From positions 62,001 to 126,000 of the forward strand of contig NZ_JADPQG010000001.1 of assembly GCF_015687175.1 (NCBI RefSeq): a stretch of 64,000 nucleotides of DNA, in the 5' to 3' direction. The DNA comes from Reinekea sp. G2M2-21 (GTDB lineage Bacteria > Pseudomonadota > Gammaproteobacteria > Pseudomonadales > Natronospirillaceae). Shown one piece after another: positions 10,821 through 22,708 of this stretch. A model generated the notes under the pieces. It saw only the letters and a list, made by a program, of their open reading frames with translations. It searched no databases and was not told the origin of the DNA. Position 1 is the stretch's first letter. Every line of letters begins with the position of its first letter. Both the position numbers and the translations under genes were made by a program.

Positions 10821-12248
10821 ATGGATTTGTCAGAACAATCAGAACGCATGCAATCCTTCTATAATCTGAAACATGATCCATTTGGCTCTGTCGTGGATGC
10901 AATGGTATTCAGTGGCGCGGGTGGACGTTACGAAACCGCAGAAACCATTCGGCATTTGCTGAACTATTCTCATCAGGATAGTTTACTGGTAGGGCATTCC
11001 GGATCCGGTAAGCGCACGCTGGCATTGCAAGTCCTCAAACTGCTAGAAGATCAGTGGCGAGTGGCCTGGATTGACGGTTCTGAAAACCAATCCAGTACGG
11101 AATTAATTAAAGAGATCATTGGGCAGTTGGGTCTGGGTCTGAAAGTCAGTGAGAGCAATGAGTCTTTATTGTCACAGATTGCCGACGTGGTCAGCTCACG
11201 TTATCAAGATGAAGAATCATTTCTTATCGTCGTGCAGTTTGCTGATTTGCTACCTGTAGAGTCGCTGGAAACCTTGCAGCAAATCCGCGAATTGGCTGAC
11301 CCCGTGGATTATCGAGTTCGTCAGCTCTGGTTGTCTGATCACTGGGCTCAATTAGGGCCACTTATAGATGAAAGTGATTGGTATGTTCATCCTTTGGAGC
11401 CGTTTTCGGACACCGATGCGGAACAATATTTGAAAGATCGGCTCGTCGCAGCAGGCAATGTTGGCGAGTCGCTGTTTGCCCAAAAAGATGTAGCCCGGCT
11501 CAACCAATTGTCCGACGGGAATCCCGCAAACCTGAATGAAGCGGCACGGGACTATCTGATCGGCTCGACGTTTAAAACGACAGAACGTAAGTTCTCATTC
11601 CCTTTGCCTCACGCCATTGCCGGTATAGCCGCATTGTCTCTGGTTGTTATCGCCATTTTGTATCAAACCAATGAAAATAAAACAGAATCAGTTCCGTTGT
11701 TGACCGAAAAACCGGTCCAGGATATGACTGAGGTTGAAAAAAAATTGGCGGAAGCGATTGCCAAGGTTGAAGCCAAGCAGACTGTTGAGATTGCTGACCC
11801 GTCGCCTGTCGAGGTCGCAACAATTGGCGAAACTGAAGGTCAAGCCTCGGTAAAGGTGCCGTCAAGTGAAGAGGTTGCAGATGAACCGACGACGGAGCAA
11901 GGCAATGAAGAGACTGTGCCCGAAGTTTCAGAAAGTGCACCTGATCCTGTCGCTACAGATATCCCAGCAGCGGGGTTGTTGGCAAAAGGAGCGGATACTG
12001 AGTTTACCATTCAGCTCATCGGCGTGCGTGAACGTGAAAAGCTTCAGCAATTGATACCTGCTTTTAGTGATTCCAAGATGGTTGATATCGTGCAAACCAC
12101 CTATCAGGGCAAACCCTGGTTTGTGTTGATTTATGGTCAGTTTCCCGACAAAGCCAGCGCCCAGGCTTCGGTGCCTAACATTCCAGCGGAAGTCGGTGTA
12201 AAAGAGCCTTGGATTCGCTCATTTAAATCGCTAAGAGATTCCATTTAG
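10821..12248 (+). CDS. damX: DamX-like cell-division SPOR protein with N-terminal ATPase-like domain
   Basis: Inner-membrane protein of the DamX type, expected to bind denuded septal peptidoglycan through a C-terminal SPOR domain and to influence division. The 475-residue product has an N-terminal AAA-like domain with a Walker-A-like loop GHSGSGKRT (58-66), in which Arg follows the Lys where Ser/Thr is usual, so ATPase activity is uncertain. One membrane helix lies at about 263-282. An acidic Glu/Thr/Pro-rich linker (about 290-390) leads to the SPOR domain (about 393-475, FTIQLIGVRE ... WFVLIYGQFPDKASA). GAGG sits eight bases before the ATG. Its place after aroB matches the conserved gene order. 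Confidence 0.85.
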   Translation: MDLSEQSERMQSFYNLKHDPFGSVVDAMVFSGAGGRYETAETIRHLLNYSHQDSLLVGHSGSGKRTLALQVLKLLEDQWRVAWIDGSENQSSTELIKEIIGQLGLGLKVSESNESLLSQIADVVSSRYQDEESFLIVVQFADLLPVESLETLQQIRELADPVDYRVRQLWLSDHWAQLGPLIDESDWYVHPLEPFSDTDAEQYLKDRLVAAGNVGESLFAQKDVARLNQLSDGNPANLNEAARDYLIGSTFKTTERKFSFPLPHAIAGIAALSLVVIAILYQTNENKTESVPLLTEKPVQDMTEVEKKLAEAIAKVEAKQTVEIADPSPVEVATIGETEGQASVKVPSSEEVADEPTTEQGNEETVPEVSESAPDPVATDIPAAGLLAKGADTEFTIQLIGVREREKLQQLIPAFSDSKMVDIVQTTYQGKPWFVLIYGQFPDKASAQASVPNIPAEVGVKEPWIRSFKSLRDSI

Positions 12249-12381
12249 GCCCTTACTGGTCGCTTTTTAAATATTTATCCTCATAATATACCGTTATTTG
12301 TTGTCTGGGCGCGGCTTAGGCATAGACTCATGCGCAGTTGAATCACATTGTCTGAGCCCTGCCCAGTATTAGTGCAGTCGC

Positions 12382-12403
12382 TCGACCATTAAATGTCGGT
12401 CGA
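12382..12403 (+). other. Inverted repeat upstream of gltB
   Basis: TCGACC pairs with GGTCGA across a ten-base gap, 17 bases before the gltB start. It could be a short leader hairpin or an operator. No T run follows. Confidence 0.35.
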
Positions 12404-12419
12404 ATGAGAGAGAGTCGAT

Positions 12420-15400
12420 ATGAGTACCGGTTTATACAATCCCGCCGAATTTCGCGATAACTGTGGTTTTGGGTTAATCGCCCATATGGAAGGCGAAGCC
12501 AGTCATCATCTGCTGCAAACAGCCATAGAATCTTTGACCTGTATGACCCATCGCGGCGGTATTGCCGCAGACGGTAAGACGGGCGATGGCTGCGGTCTGT
12601 TATTGAAAATGCCGACATCCTTTTTCGCGACAGAAGTGAAAACCTTATTTAATATTGACCTTGGCGAACATTTCGCCGTTGGTATGGTGTTTCTGAACCC
12701 GGAGCAGTCCAAAAGTGAGTACGGCCGTCAAACGATGACGCAAGCCCTCGAAGCGGAAGGATTAAAGGTCGTGGGGTGGCGCGATGTCCCTGTCGACACA
12801 CAATTCTGCGGCCCTATGGCGCTCGATTGCCTTCCAACTATCCAACAGGTCTTTGTGAAAGCCGAATCGGACGCGGAACTAGCGGTCAAGCTCTATACTG
12901 CCCGTCGTCGGACGGAACAAGCCATGAGTGAAGACAGTGAGTTTTACATCTGTTCGTTGTCTGACAAAGTCGTGTCTTATAAAGGCTTGGTGATGCCGGT
13001 TGACTTACCTAAGTTTTATCAGGATTTAGGCAATGAAGCTTTAGAAACGGCCATTTGCGTTTTTCATCAGCGTTTTTCAACCAATACCATGCCGAAGTGG
13101 CCACTGGCGCAACCCTTCCGTTTGTTGGCTCATAACGGTGAGATTAATACCATTGCCGGAAATCGCAACTGGGCTCGTGCGCGTGCCAGTAAATTTGCTA
13201 ACGACAATATTCCGCATCTGGAAGACTTGCAGCCGGTCGTGAACACCACCGGTTCCGATTCCTCAAGCATGGACAACATGCTGGAACTCATGCTTTTAGG
13301 TGGTATGGATATGTTCCGTGCTTGCCGCACCATGATTCCGCCTGCTTGGCATAATGTCGAACACATGGATGCCGATTTGAAGGCTTTCTATGAGTTCAAT
13401 TCGATGCATATGGAACCCTGGGATGGTCCGGCGGGTATCGTCTTGACCGATGGTCGCTATGCCGTCTGTATGCTCGACCGTAATGGTTTGCGTCCAGCGC
13501 GTTGGGTGATCACTAAAAACGGCTACATCACATTGGCGTCTGAAATCGGAACCTTTGCTTATGAACCGCAAGATGTTGTTGCGAAAGGTCGGGTCGGTCC
13601 GGGACGTATTGTGGCAATTGACACCGAAACCGGTGAGTTCCTTGAAACCGAAACTATCGACAATCGATTGAAAAAAGCCCATCCCTACAAAGACTGGCTC
13701 AAGCAGAATGCTGTGCGTTTACGCTCACGTTTGGAGTTGGCAGAAGAAGGTGATGGTGCCTCGCTTAATCCTGACCAGGTACAGGCTTACCAAAAACTGT
13801 TCCAAGTCAGCTTTGAAGAGCGTGATCAGGTTATTCGCCCGTTAGCTGAAACGGGTCAGGAAGCGGTTGGTTCTATGGGTGACGATACCCCGATGGCGGT
13901 GCTGTCGCACAAAATCCGACCTGTAACTGATTACTTCCGACAGCAATTTGCTCAGGTAACTAACCCGCCAATCGATCCGCTGCGTGAATCTATCGTCATG
14001 TCGCTGGAAACTTGTCTGGGACCAGAAGCTAACCTGTTTGAACCGAAGGCAAAAGACGCCACCCGCCTCATTCTGGCTTCTCCGGTTCTGTCGCCACTGA
14101 AGTTTCAAAGTATGCTGCATCAGGAAGCGCCGGAGTTTAAACACCGGATCCTGCATCTCGGCTATGACGAAAAGATCAGTCTGGAAGGCGCTATTCGCCA
14201 ATTAACTGACAAGGCGGAACAGGCCAGCCGCGAAGGTATTAAAATTCTGGTGCTGTCAGATCGCAATTTGCAGCCAGGTCAACTTGTGATCCCGGCGGTG
14301 ATGGCAACTGGCGCCGTGCATCATCGACTGGTCAATAACAGCTTGCGTTGCGATACCAATATCGTGCTTGATTCTGGCGCGATTCGTGATCCGCACCAGT
14401 TCGCGGTCGCCATCGGTTTTGGCGCTACGGCGGTTTATCCTTACGTGGTTTATGAGATCATTGATGACATGATTCGCACCGGTGAGCTGGTCGGCGACCA
14501 TCATCTTCTGCATAAAAATTACCGCAAAGGTATCAACAAAGGTTTATTGAAGGTCATGTCCAAGATGGGCATTTCAACGATTGCCTCCTATCGTGGAGCA
14601 CAACTGTTTGAAGCCGTCGGTTTGGCGGATGAAGTGGTTAGTCTGTGTTTTTCTGGTGTGACCAGTCGCATTCAGGGAGCGACCTTCCAGCATTTCCATG
14701 AGGAAATGATTGAGCTGGCTGCCAACGCGTGGAAACCACGTAAGAAGTTAGAGCAGGGCGGCAAGCTGAAATACGTTCATGGTGGGGAGTATCACGCCTA
14801 TAACCCGGATGTGGTGAAAGCCATTCAGGATGCCGTGCAAAAAGGTGATCAGGCCAGTTACCGGGACTATGCCGCTTTGGTTAACGAGCGGACACCGGCG
14901 ACAATCCGAGATCTGTTTCAGCTGACGAGTGATCGTAAGTCGATCCCCATTTCTGAAGTCGAACCCATCGAGGCCATTTTCCCTCGTTTTGATTCCGCCG
15001 CAATGTCATTGGGTGCTCTGTCACCCGAGGCTCACGAAGCGCTGGCTGTGGCTATGAATGAGTTGGGTGGTCGATCGAATTCCGGTGAAGGTGGTGAAGA
15101 TCCGAAACGCCATGGCACCATTCGTCGCTCCAAAATTAAGCAGGTCGCTTCCGGTCGTTTCGGTGTGACGCCCGCTTACCTGATGAGCGCTGAAGTCATC
15201 CAGATTAAGGTTGCGCAGGGTGCGAAACCTGGCGAGGGTGGGCAGTTGCCCGGTGGTAAGGTTAACAAACTGATCGCTGAGTTACGATATTCCGTTCCCG
15301 GCGTCACGCTGATTTCACCACCACCGCATCACGACATCTATTCCATCGAAGATTTGGCGCAGCTGATTTTCGATTTGAAGGAGATTAACCCGACCGCGTT

Positions 15401-16865
15401 GATTTCAGTAAAACTGGTCTCAGAGCCTGGTGTTGGCACAATCGCCGCCGGGGTCGCCAAAGCGTATGCAGATCTGATTACCATATCTGGCTATGACGGC
15501 GGTACTGCGGCGAGCCCGCTAACGTCCATTAAACACGCTGGCTCACCTTGGGAGCTCGGGTTGGCCGAAGTGCAGCAAACACTGCGTGGCAACGACCTGC
15601 GCGATAAAGTTCGATTGCAAACCGACGGCGGTTTAAAGACCGGTCTGGATGTCGTTAAGGCCGCGATTTTAGGCGCGGAAAGTTTTGGATTCGGTACGGC
15701 GCCGATGGTCTCTTTGGGGTGTAAAATCCTGCGCATTTGCCACCTCAATAATTGTGCGACCGGTGTTGCGACACAGGATGAAACCCTGCGCGAACAGTAT
15801 TTCCGTGGGACCGTTGAAATGGTGAAAAACTATTTCCGTTTTGTCGCCGAAGAAGTACGAGAATATCTGGCGCTGTTGGGTTATCGCTCTATTGAAGAAA
15901 TTATCGGCAAAACCGAATTGTTCCGTGTTCGCACTGATCTGACAGGTCGTCGAGCGGCGTTGGATTTGACGCCTATTCTGTACAGTGAAGCCGTTCCGGC
16001 CGATAAGCCGCAAACTTGTCGGGTTGAACGCAACGAACCGTTTGACAAAGGGACCAAGCAAAAAGCTATTTTTTCGGCCGTGAAAGACGCGATTGAAAGT
16101 AAATCCGGTGGCGAGTTTGAATTTAGCATTGGTAACTGCGATCGATCCATTGGTGCCCTGCTGTCCGGCGCCATTGCCCAGAAGTATGGCAATACCGGTA
16201 TGAGCGATATGCCGATCACCTTGAAATTGTCTGGTATTGCCGGTCAGTCATTCGGTGTCTGGAATGCCGGTGGTTTGAATATGATCTTGGACGGTGATGC
16301 GAACGACTACGTCGGCAAAGGCATGAGTGGCGGAAAAATTGTCATTCGACCTCCCAAAGGCAGTGCTTTTGAAACGCAGAAAACATCGATCATGGGTAAC
16401 ACCTGTTTGTACGGTGCTACAGGCGGACACATATACGCTGCCGGAGCCGCCGGTGAGCGATTTGCCGTCCGAAACTCCGGGGCCCACGCGGTCATTGAAG
16501 GGGCTGGTGATCACTGCTGCGAGTACATGACCGGAGGTTCCGTTGCCGTTTTGGGCAAGGTAGGCGGTAACTTTGGCGCGGGTATGACCGGTGGTTTTGC
16601 CTTTGTACTCGACCTGGAAAACAGCTTTGCCGATAAGTACAACCGAGAACTGGTCGATATTCACCGCATCAGTACCGAAGCGATGGAAGGGTATCGTGAT
16701 CATCTGGCTCGCACGATAGACGCCTTTGTAAACGAAACGCACAGTGCCTGGGGTGCTGAGTTGCTTGATAACTTTGACGACTATGTTGGCAAGTTCTGGC
16801 TCGTAAAACCGAAGGCTGCGAGCTTGTCAGATTTACTGTCCAGCACTCGTGCCAGACCTGAATAA
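12420..16865 (+). CDS. gltB: Glutamate synthase (NADPH) large subunit
   Basis: Alpha subunit of GOGAT, which makes two glutamate from glutamine and 2-oxoglutarate. The 1481-residue product starts with a short propeptide before Cys15 ([12 protein letters not shown]), the N-terminal nucleophile of the glutaminase domain. The central and FMN-binding domains follow, with [13 protein letters not shown] and [17 protein letters not shown], and the 3Fe-4S cluster Cys residues are C1101, C1107 and C1112 ([12 protein letters not shown]). The C-terminal GXGXG beta-helix region ([11 protein letters not shown] ... [11 protein letters not shown]) is complete. It is followed by gltD 18 bases downstream. Ammonia channelling from the glutaminase site to the FMN site is known for the family. 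Confidence 0.97.
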   Translation: MSTGLYNPAEFRDNCGFGLIAHMEGEASHHLLQTAIESLTCMTHRGGIAADGKTGDGCGLLLKMPTSFFATEVKTLFNIDLGEHFAVGMVFLNPEQSKSEYGRQTMTQALEAEGLKVVGWRDVPVDTQFCGPMALDCLPTIQQVFVKAESDAELAVKLYTARRRTEQAMSEDSEFYICSLSDKVVSYKGLVMPVDLPKFYQDLGNEALETAICVFHQRFSTNTMPKWPLAQPFRLLAHNGEINTIAGNRNWARARASKFANDNIPHLEDLQPVVNTTGSDSSSMDNMLELMLLGGMDMFRACRTMIPPAWHNVEHMDADLKAFYEFNSMHMEPWDGPAGIVLTDGRYAVCMLDRNGLRPARWVITKNGYITLASEIGTFAYEPQDVVAKGRVGPGRIVAIDTETGEFLETETIDNRLKKAHPYKDWLKQNAVRLRSRLELAEEGDGASLNPDQVQAYQKLFQVSFEERDQVIRPLAETGQEAVGSMGDDTPMAVLSHKIRPVTDYFRQQFAQVTNPPIDPLRESIVMSLETCLGPEANLFEPKAKDATRLILASPVLSPLKFQSMLHQEAPEFKHRILHLGYDEKISLEGAIRQLTDKAEQASREGIKILVLSDRNLQPGQLVIPAVMATGAVHHRLVNNSLRCDTNIVLDSGAIRDPHQFAVAIGFGATAVYPYVVYEIIDDMIRTGELVGDHHLLHKNYRKGINKGLLKVMSKMGISTIASYRGAQLFEAVGLADEVVSLCFSGVTSRIQGATFQHFHEEMIELAANAWKPRKKLEQGGKLKYVHGGEYHAYNPDVVKAIQDAVQKGDQASYRDYAALVNERTPATIRDLFQLTSDRKSIPISEVEPIEAIFPRFDSAAMSLGALSPEAHEALAVAMNELGGRSNSGEGGEDPKRHGTIRRSKIKQVASGRFGVTPAYLMSAEVIQIKVAQGAKPGEGGQLPGGKVNKLIAELRYSVPGVTLISPPPHHDIYSIEDLAQLIFDLKEINPTALISVKLVSEPGVGTIAAGVAKAYADLITISGYDGGTAASPLTSIKHAGSPWELGLAEVQQTLRGNDLRDKVRLQTDGGLKTGLDVVKAAILGAESFGFGTAPMVSLGCKILRICHLNNCATGVATQDETLREQYFRGTVEMVKNYFRFVAEEVREYLALLGYRSIEEIIGKTELFRVRTDLTGRRAALDLTPILYSEAVPADKPQTCRVERNEPFDKGTKQKAIFSAVKDAIESKSGGEFEFSIGNCDRSIGALLSGAIAQKYGNTGMSDMPITLKLSGIAGQSFGVWNAGGLNMILDGDANDYVGKGMSGGKIVIRPPKGSAFETQKTSIMGNTCLYGATGGHIYAAGAAGERFAVRNSGAHAVIEGAGDHCCEYMTGGSVAVLGKVGGNFGAGMTGGFAFVLDLENSFADKYNRELVDIHRISTEAMEGYRDHLARTIDAFVNETHSAWGAELLDNFDDYVGKFWLVKPKAASLSDLLSSTRARPE

Positions 16866-18302
<1,437 letters not shown>

Positions 18303-18330
18303 CGGTCAATATACTTATTTGATAATTCCA

Positions 18331-18356
18331 GCCCGGCATTGCCGGGCTTTATTATT
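18331..18356 (+). terminator. Terminator of gltBD
   Basis: GCCCGGC-ATT-GCCGGGC is a perfect 7-bp stem with a three-base loop followed by a T-rich tail. It begins 28 bases after the gltD stop and lies between the convergent gltD and acpH genes. Confidence 0.92.
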
Positions 18357-18921
18357 TTCGAAACTGTGTAGAAAGATCTTGAACGAATTCCGTCATTGCC
18401 TGTTGATGTTGCCGTGCAATATCTGCCGCTTGGGCACGGTGTTCATGCATCGGATTGGCAAATCGGAGGCGGCGGGCAATGCCCATCATAGCATTTTCTA
18501 GCCCCTCAGTCGTCGTATAGCTGACAAACCAATTGTGCGCGCGCATCCAAAACAGCGTTTTTTGTAATCGCTCAGGCATGGGCAGTTCATCGAACGCGTG
18601 CAGGGACTGATACGTATACTGAGCGAAATCAGCGAGCGGTAGTTGGTGAAAAACGGACCAGTGACTCGCCAGATGGTGATCGAGCAGCATGTCGATGACA
18701 ACGGGCGTGGTTTTTCGGAAAATTGGCCGTAACTCAACCCGCAAGGGTTCGAGTATGGGCGTCGAATCGGTCAGTTTATCGATCTGCTGGTGGCGATCAA
18801 AATGCTCAATAAACACAGTTGATACTGGAATCTTGGGTTTTGGCGCAAAATCAGGCCATAAACTGCCCGCCATCGCCGATGGTGTTGGCTCAGAAAACAA
18901 GCAGTGCCCCAGAAAATTCAT
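18352..18921 (-). CDS. acpH: Acyl carrier protein phosphodiesterase family protein
   Basis: Member of the ACP phosphodiesterase (AcpH/YajB, formerly DUF479) family, HD-like hydrolases that remove 4'-phosphopantetheine from holo-ACP. The product (189 residues) shows the family start [10 protein letters not shown], then [17 protein letters not shown], and the metal-site segment [18 protein letters not shown] 18921 is chosen; the codon before it is a TTG that would add one residue. Its 3' end touches the gltD terminator. The start lies 87 bases from the divergent hemE. Length and motifs fit the family; substrate specificity is inferred. Confidence 0.85.
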   Translation of the reverse strand: MNFLGHCLFSEPTPSAMAGSLWPDFAPKPKIPVSTVFIEHFDRHQQIDKLTDSTPILEPLRVELRPIFRKTTPVVIDMLLDHHLASHWSVFHQLPLADFAQYTYQSLHAFDELPMPERLQKTLFWMRAHNWFVSYTTTEGLENAMMGIARRLRFANPMHEHRAQAADIARQHQQAMTEFVQDLSTQFRK

Positions 18922-18971
18922 CAAATTGTCCCGTTCTGGTCAAGAAGATCGTCAGTACTGGAAACAGACAG

Positions 18972-18977
18972 TATAAT
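18972..18977 (+). promoter_or_regulatory. Putative hemE promoter -10 element
   Basis: A perfect TATAAT lies 31 bases before the hemE GTG start, in the short region between acpH and hemE. No good -35 is seen at 16-18 bases, so an activator or a weak -35 may be involved. Confidence 0.45.
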
Positions 18978-19008
18978 GCCGGCCACGCAAATCATCAGAG
19001 GTAAGATT

Positions 19009-20073
19009 GTGACCGAATTAAAGAATGACCGATTTCTGAAAGCGTTGCTCAAGCAGCCTGTCGATCGTACACCCATTTGGATGATGCGTCAGGCCGGTCG
19101 TTATTTGCCAGAATATCGAGCAACGCGGGCTCAGGCTGGGGACTTTCTCAGCTTGTGTAAAAACGCCGACCTTGCCTGTGAAGTCACCATCCAGCCTCTG
19201 GATCGATATCCCCTGGACGCGGCCATTCTGTTTTCCGATATTTTAACCGTGCCCGATGCGATGGGTTTGGGTCTGTATTTTGAAGAAGGCGAAGGTCCGA
19301 AATTCAAGCAGACTATCCGTTCAGAAAAAGACCTTGATCTATTGTCGACCCCTAAAATGGAAGATGAATTGGGATACGTGATGAATGCCGTGAGGACCAT
19401 TCGTCGCGAGCTGAATGGCCGCGTACCCTTGATCGGCTTTACTGGCAGCCCGTGGACCTTGGCCACTTACATGATCGAAGGTGGTAGCAGCAAAGAGTTT
19501 CGCCATGCCAAAGCCATGATTTACAACCAGCCGGACGTCATGCATGAATTGCTGAATCGGTTAGCGTTGGTGGTCACCGATTACCTGAACGCACAGATTG
19601 AAGCAGGCGCACAGGCGGTGCAGATTTTTGACTCCTGGGGAGGCGCACTAAGCCATGCGGCGTATCTGGAGTTTTCACTAAAATATATGCAGCAAATCAT
19701 CGGCGGACTGAAGCGTGAGCATGATGGTCGTCAGGTACCGGTGATACTGTTCACGAAAGGCGGTGGTCAGTGGTTGGAGCCGATGGCTGAGTCTGGTGCA
19801 GATGCGTTGGGTCTGGATTGGACAACATCACTGACGGATGCACGCCGTCGTGTAGGCAACAAAGTCGCTTTGCAGGGTAATATGGACCCAAGTGTACTTT
19901 ACGCCTCTCCTGACCGGATTCGTGATGAAGTTGAGCGTATTTTGAGTGAATATGGTCAGGGTACGGGTCATGTCTTCAATCTGGGACACGGGATTCATCA
20001 GTTTGTGGATCCGGCAAATGCGGGTGCGTTCGTCGAAGCAGTGGTTGAGTTGTCTCCTAAATATCATCGATAA
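19009..20073 (+). CDS. hemE: Uroporphyrinogen-III decarboxylase
   Basis: Decarboxylates the four acetate side chains of uroporphyrinogen III to give coproporphyrinogen III in heme synthesis. The chosen GTG start gives 354 residues, the same as E. coli HemE, and the product then begins with the conserved [23 protein letters not shown] lies seven bases upstream of it; the frame is open further upstream but that part does not resemble the family. [14 protein letters not shown] holds the substrate-binding arginines, and [26 protein letters not shown] and GNMDP are all present. It is flanked by acpH (divergent) and a bidirectional terminator. Confidence 0.97.
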   Translation: MTELKNDRFLKALLKQPVDRTPIWMMRQAGRYLPEYRATRAQAGDFLSLCKNADLACEVTIQPLDRYPLDAAILFSDILTVPDAMGLGLYFEEGEGPKFKQTIRSEKDLDLLSTPKMEDELGYVMNAVRTIRRELNGRVPLIGFTGSPWTLATYMIEGGSSKEFRHAKAMIYNQPDVMHELLNRLALVVTDYLNAQIEAGAQAVQIFDSWGGALSHAAYLEFSLKYMQQIIGGLKREHDGRQVPVILFTKGGGQWLEPMAESGADALGLDWTTSLTDARRRVGNKVALQGNMDPSVLYASPDRIRDEVERILSEYGQGTGHVFNLGHGIHQFVDPANAGAFVEAVVELSPKYHR

Positions 20074-20110
20074 CACCACTCGGCGATGCAGTCGCACGTC
20101 CTAAGTCATT

Positions 20111-20142
20111 AAAAAAAACGGAGCCTCGGTTCCGTTTTTTTT
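20111..20142. terminator. Bidirectional terminator between hemE and the acylase gene
   Basis: An A8-CGGA arm pairs with TCCG-T8 around an eight-base loop. The T run on either strand allows termination of both convergent genes. Confidence 0.85.
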
Positions 20143-20173
20143 TGGTTTGTATTGCTGATTGCTCGTACCCTGG

Positions 20174-22564
20174 CTAAGGCTTTGGTCTCAGCTGCAGCAC
20201 ATAAGCATCTTTTCCGGGTAGAAAAGGAGAGGGCGCGCCAATAACCCAGTCGTCATGTCCGGCCCGATAAAAAGGGGACAAAGGATGGCCGCTTTGTCCC
20301 GTGGCCATATGAAAATAGCCGGTCTCTTCCTGACCCGGAGCCACAGCCATGCGTTGAGACGCACCAAAGTCGGGGCTTTGTACTCTGGGCATGAAGGTAT
20401 CTCCAGGCATGGCTGCGGGTTCCATGTCTAACAGGAAGGATAAAAAAGGCAGCGCTCGGCTTAGCGGGTGTTGGATATTGAGTTGATTGTGTCGCCCCCA
20501 GGTTTGTTGGCGTAAACCTTCGTTGTTTTCCTGGTATCGCGAATACACGGCTAAAGCCTGAGCGTGGAGGAACGCATCCCAGGAGTCATAAGGTTGGGGG
20601 ATATGGCGGGGCGGCCGGTCGTTAATCAGTTGCCAAACTGCATATTCCACCTTGTTGTCCACGGTGCTCGGCCAGAAGTCGGTTACCTTGCTGTCCACGT
20701 ATCGGAACAGATGCCCAACACTTTGATCAATGACCTGTTCGCGAAAGCGTTTGATCAATAAGTAAGCCACGGAATTTGCACTGGCGTGCCCTTGCCAGGA
20801 CTGAACAGCCTCACTCAATGCTCTGACAGCCGGGTCATTGGCGCTCTCTTCCGCTTGCAATGTCGCCACCAAGAGTGCCTGCCAACGGGACAGGAATATG
20901 GCCTCGTCATCCAGATGAATCGCCAGGAAGTCTGCTTCCGTGAACGTATCTCGAGCGAATAGTCGGTTGCGGATTTGTTGTTGACGAGCGCCAAGTGCGC
21001 CCAGACCGTCACCCATCACTTTATAGGAGTCACCACTGACGACGCGGGCATTTGCCGTCCACAGACGGTTGTTCGCCGGATTTTCAATGCGAGGGTGAGC
21101 GTCAGGTGCCATATAACCTGTCCAGCCGTTATTGCCGGTTGACCAGTCAGCGGGTAACCGCTCTGCCAAGGAAGATGGGTAGCCAAATCGCTTTGGCAGC
21201 AGTCCCATGAGCGTCCAGCCAATGTTGCCGTCACGATCGCCAACGTTGAAGTTCTGCCCGGGAATCGCGGTGCGCGTTGCAATGTCCAGAGCCTGACTGA
21301 CGTTTTCCGCTTGCTCCAGCTCGATCAAGTTGAGGTTGATGCCTCCAGGATCATGCGCGACCCAGCGTAATACCAGCGCATTGCCGTAATAATCTTCACC
21401 AATAACTGGTCCCCAGCGCGTGTTTTTGACTGTTGTCTGCTGCGAAGCCTGTCCTTTAACATTGATGACCTCAGTGTCCGGTGCAAAGGGCTGCCAGCCT
21501 TCCGGGGTTAAGTATTCCGTCGTCTCGGCATTAGTTTGTAACCGGATAATGTCGCTGAAATCGCCAAAAGCATTGGTGAAGCCCCAGGCGATGTTTTCGG
21601 TGGAACCGACAATCATCAGCGGTGTGCCGGGCAGCGTTGCCCCGGTGATGCGCCGATCGGATTCCGCTAATAGCCAGGAAGCCCGGAACCAGATATTCGG
21701 TACGTCTAGACCAAGGTGCATATCATCGGCCACCATTGCCGCGCCGTGACGGGTTAATGCGCCGCTGACGGACCAGTTATTTGAACCCGGCAAAGCTCTA
21801 TCTGCGTAAGAGGTTAAGTTGGTGGCGACCTGGTGGTTTTGAAAATCCGACAGAGGGCGCTGTGGCAAAGGCGCGCGAAAGGTTGTGTCGCCTGCGTCGA
21901 TGGTCGCATCCCATTCACCGCCCTTGGGTACCAGGTAGTTTACCCAATCGGCGGGTAAAAACTCGTAAAGAGCAGCCAATGAACGTTCGGTCTCGCCCCA
22001 TTCATCTTGTAGATCCATGTACATGCTGTAGACCACCAACAGGGAGTCCTCTGCCCGCCAGGGTTCTGGGTCTGTATTAAGTACGTAATATTCGAACGGC
22101 TTATTGCGTAATTGGGCCAGTCCCGCGTTGACGCCCTGGCTATAGACCTCCAGCAACGTTTGCTGTTGAACATATAGGCGCGATTGAACTGCCACCGCCC
22201 GTTTGCGGAATTGGTGCACACGGATTCGTTTGTCGAATTCCACCGCGACCTCCCCAAATAACTCACTGAGTTCACCGGCGCTGTTGCGCCGCAATAAATC
22301 CATCTGGAAGAATCGTTCCTGGGCATGGACAAAGCCCAGGCTGTAGGCAATGTCTTCGCGGTTGGCGCCTTCGATAGTCACCAAACCCTGCGCATCGCGT
22401 CGTATGAACGTTGGTGCTGACACGGCCTGAGCGCTCACCGGACCTTCAAGTTGCGCCAGACTGCCAGTGAATACCCACCATAAAAAGGCCAGTCCAGCCA
22501 TGGCCAGTATCACCAGTGATAACAGGGTGACCATCACGATTTTGAAGGGGCGGGGTATTCTCAA
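20174..22564 (-). CDS. Penicillin acylase family (S45) amidohydrolase
   Basis: N-terminal nucleophile hydrolase of the penicillin-acylase family. These are made as precursors that cleave themselves to alpha and beta chains; known members hydrolyse penicillins or acyl-homoserine lactones. The 796-residue product has a membrane or signal segment at about 8-30, an alpha-chain region with LGFVHAQERFFQMDLLRR, and the autoprocessing site LPG-SNNW with Gly260-Ser261, Ser261 being the predicted nucleophile. AENVSQALDIATRTAIPGQNFNVGD and GNIGWTLMGLLPKRFGY carry the conserved Asn-rich beta-chain positions. No motif seen here tells lactones from other amides. It stands alone between hemE and parC. Confidence 0.85.
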   Translation of the reverse strand: MRIPRPFKIVMVTLLSLVILAMAGLAFLWWVFTGSLAQLEGPVSAQAVSAPTFIRRDAQGLVTIEGANREDIAYSLGFVHAQERFFQMDLLRRNSAGELSELFGEVAVEFDKRIRVHQFRKRAVAVQSRLYVQQQTLLEVYSQGVNAGLAQLRNKPFEYYVLNTDPEPWRAEDSLLVVYSMYMDLQDEWGETERSLAALYEFLPADWVNYLVPKGGEWDATIDAGDTTFRAPLPQRPLSDFQNHQVATNLTSYADRALPGSNNWSVSGALTRHGAAMVADDMHLGLDVPNIWFRASWLLAESDRRITGATLPGTPLMIVGSTENIAWGFTNAFGDFSDIIRLQTNAETTEYLTPEGWQPFAPDTEVINVKGQASQQTTVKNTRWGPVIGEDYYGNALVLRWVAHDPGGINLNLIELEQAENVSQALDIATRTAIPGQNFNVGDRDGNIGWTLMGLLPKRFGYPSSLAERLPADWSTGNNGWTGYMAPDAHPRIENPANNRLWTANARVVSGDSYKVMGDGLGALGARQQQIRNRLFARDTFTEADFLAIHLDDEAIFLSRWQALLVATLQAEESANDPAVRALSEAVQSWQGHASANSVAYLLIKRFREQVIDQSVGHLFRYVDSKVTDFWPSTVDNKVEYAVWQLINDRPPRHIPQPYDSWDAFLHAQALAVYSRYQENNEGLRQQTWGRHNQLNIQHPLSRALPFLSFLLDMEPAAMPGDTFMPRVQSPDFGASQRMAVAPGQEETGYFHMATGQSGHPLSPFYRAGHDDWVIGAPSPFLPGKDAYVLQLRPKP

Positions 22565-22708
22565 CAGGTGGCTCCGGTTTGATAGCGGATCATTTGTCTT
22601 CAGTGTGGCACAAAGCCGTGTAATCTCTCAATCCATGCATTGTGTTCGGCAGCGTTAATTGCGACACTAACGAATCGGTAATTGATTGATTTATAACAGG
22701 TTCTCAGC

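Noticed and set aside
16248-16742. A 164-codon frame antisense to gltB
   Set aside because: It is the shadow of a strongly conserved GltB segment and has no independent signals.
20174-22564. Naming the acylase as a quorum-quenching lactone acylase (PvdQ or QuiP)
   Set aside because: Family motifs support the S45 fold only; no residue pattern that I can see fixes the substrate.
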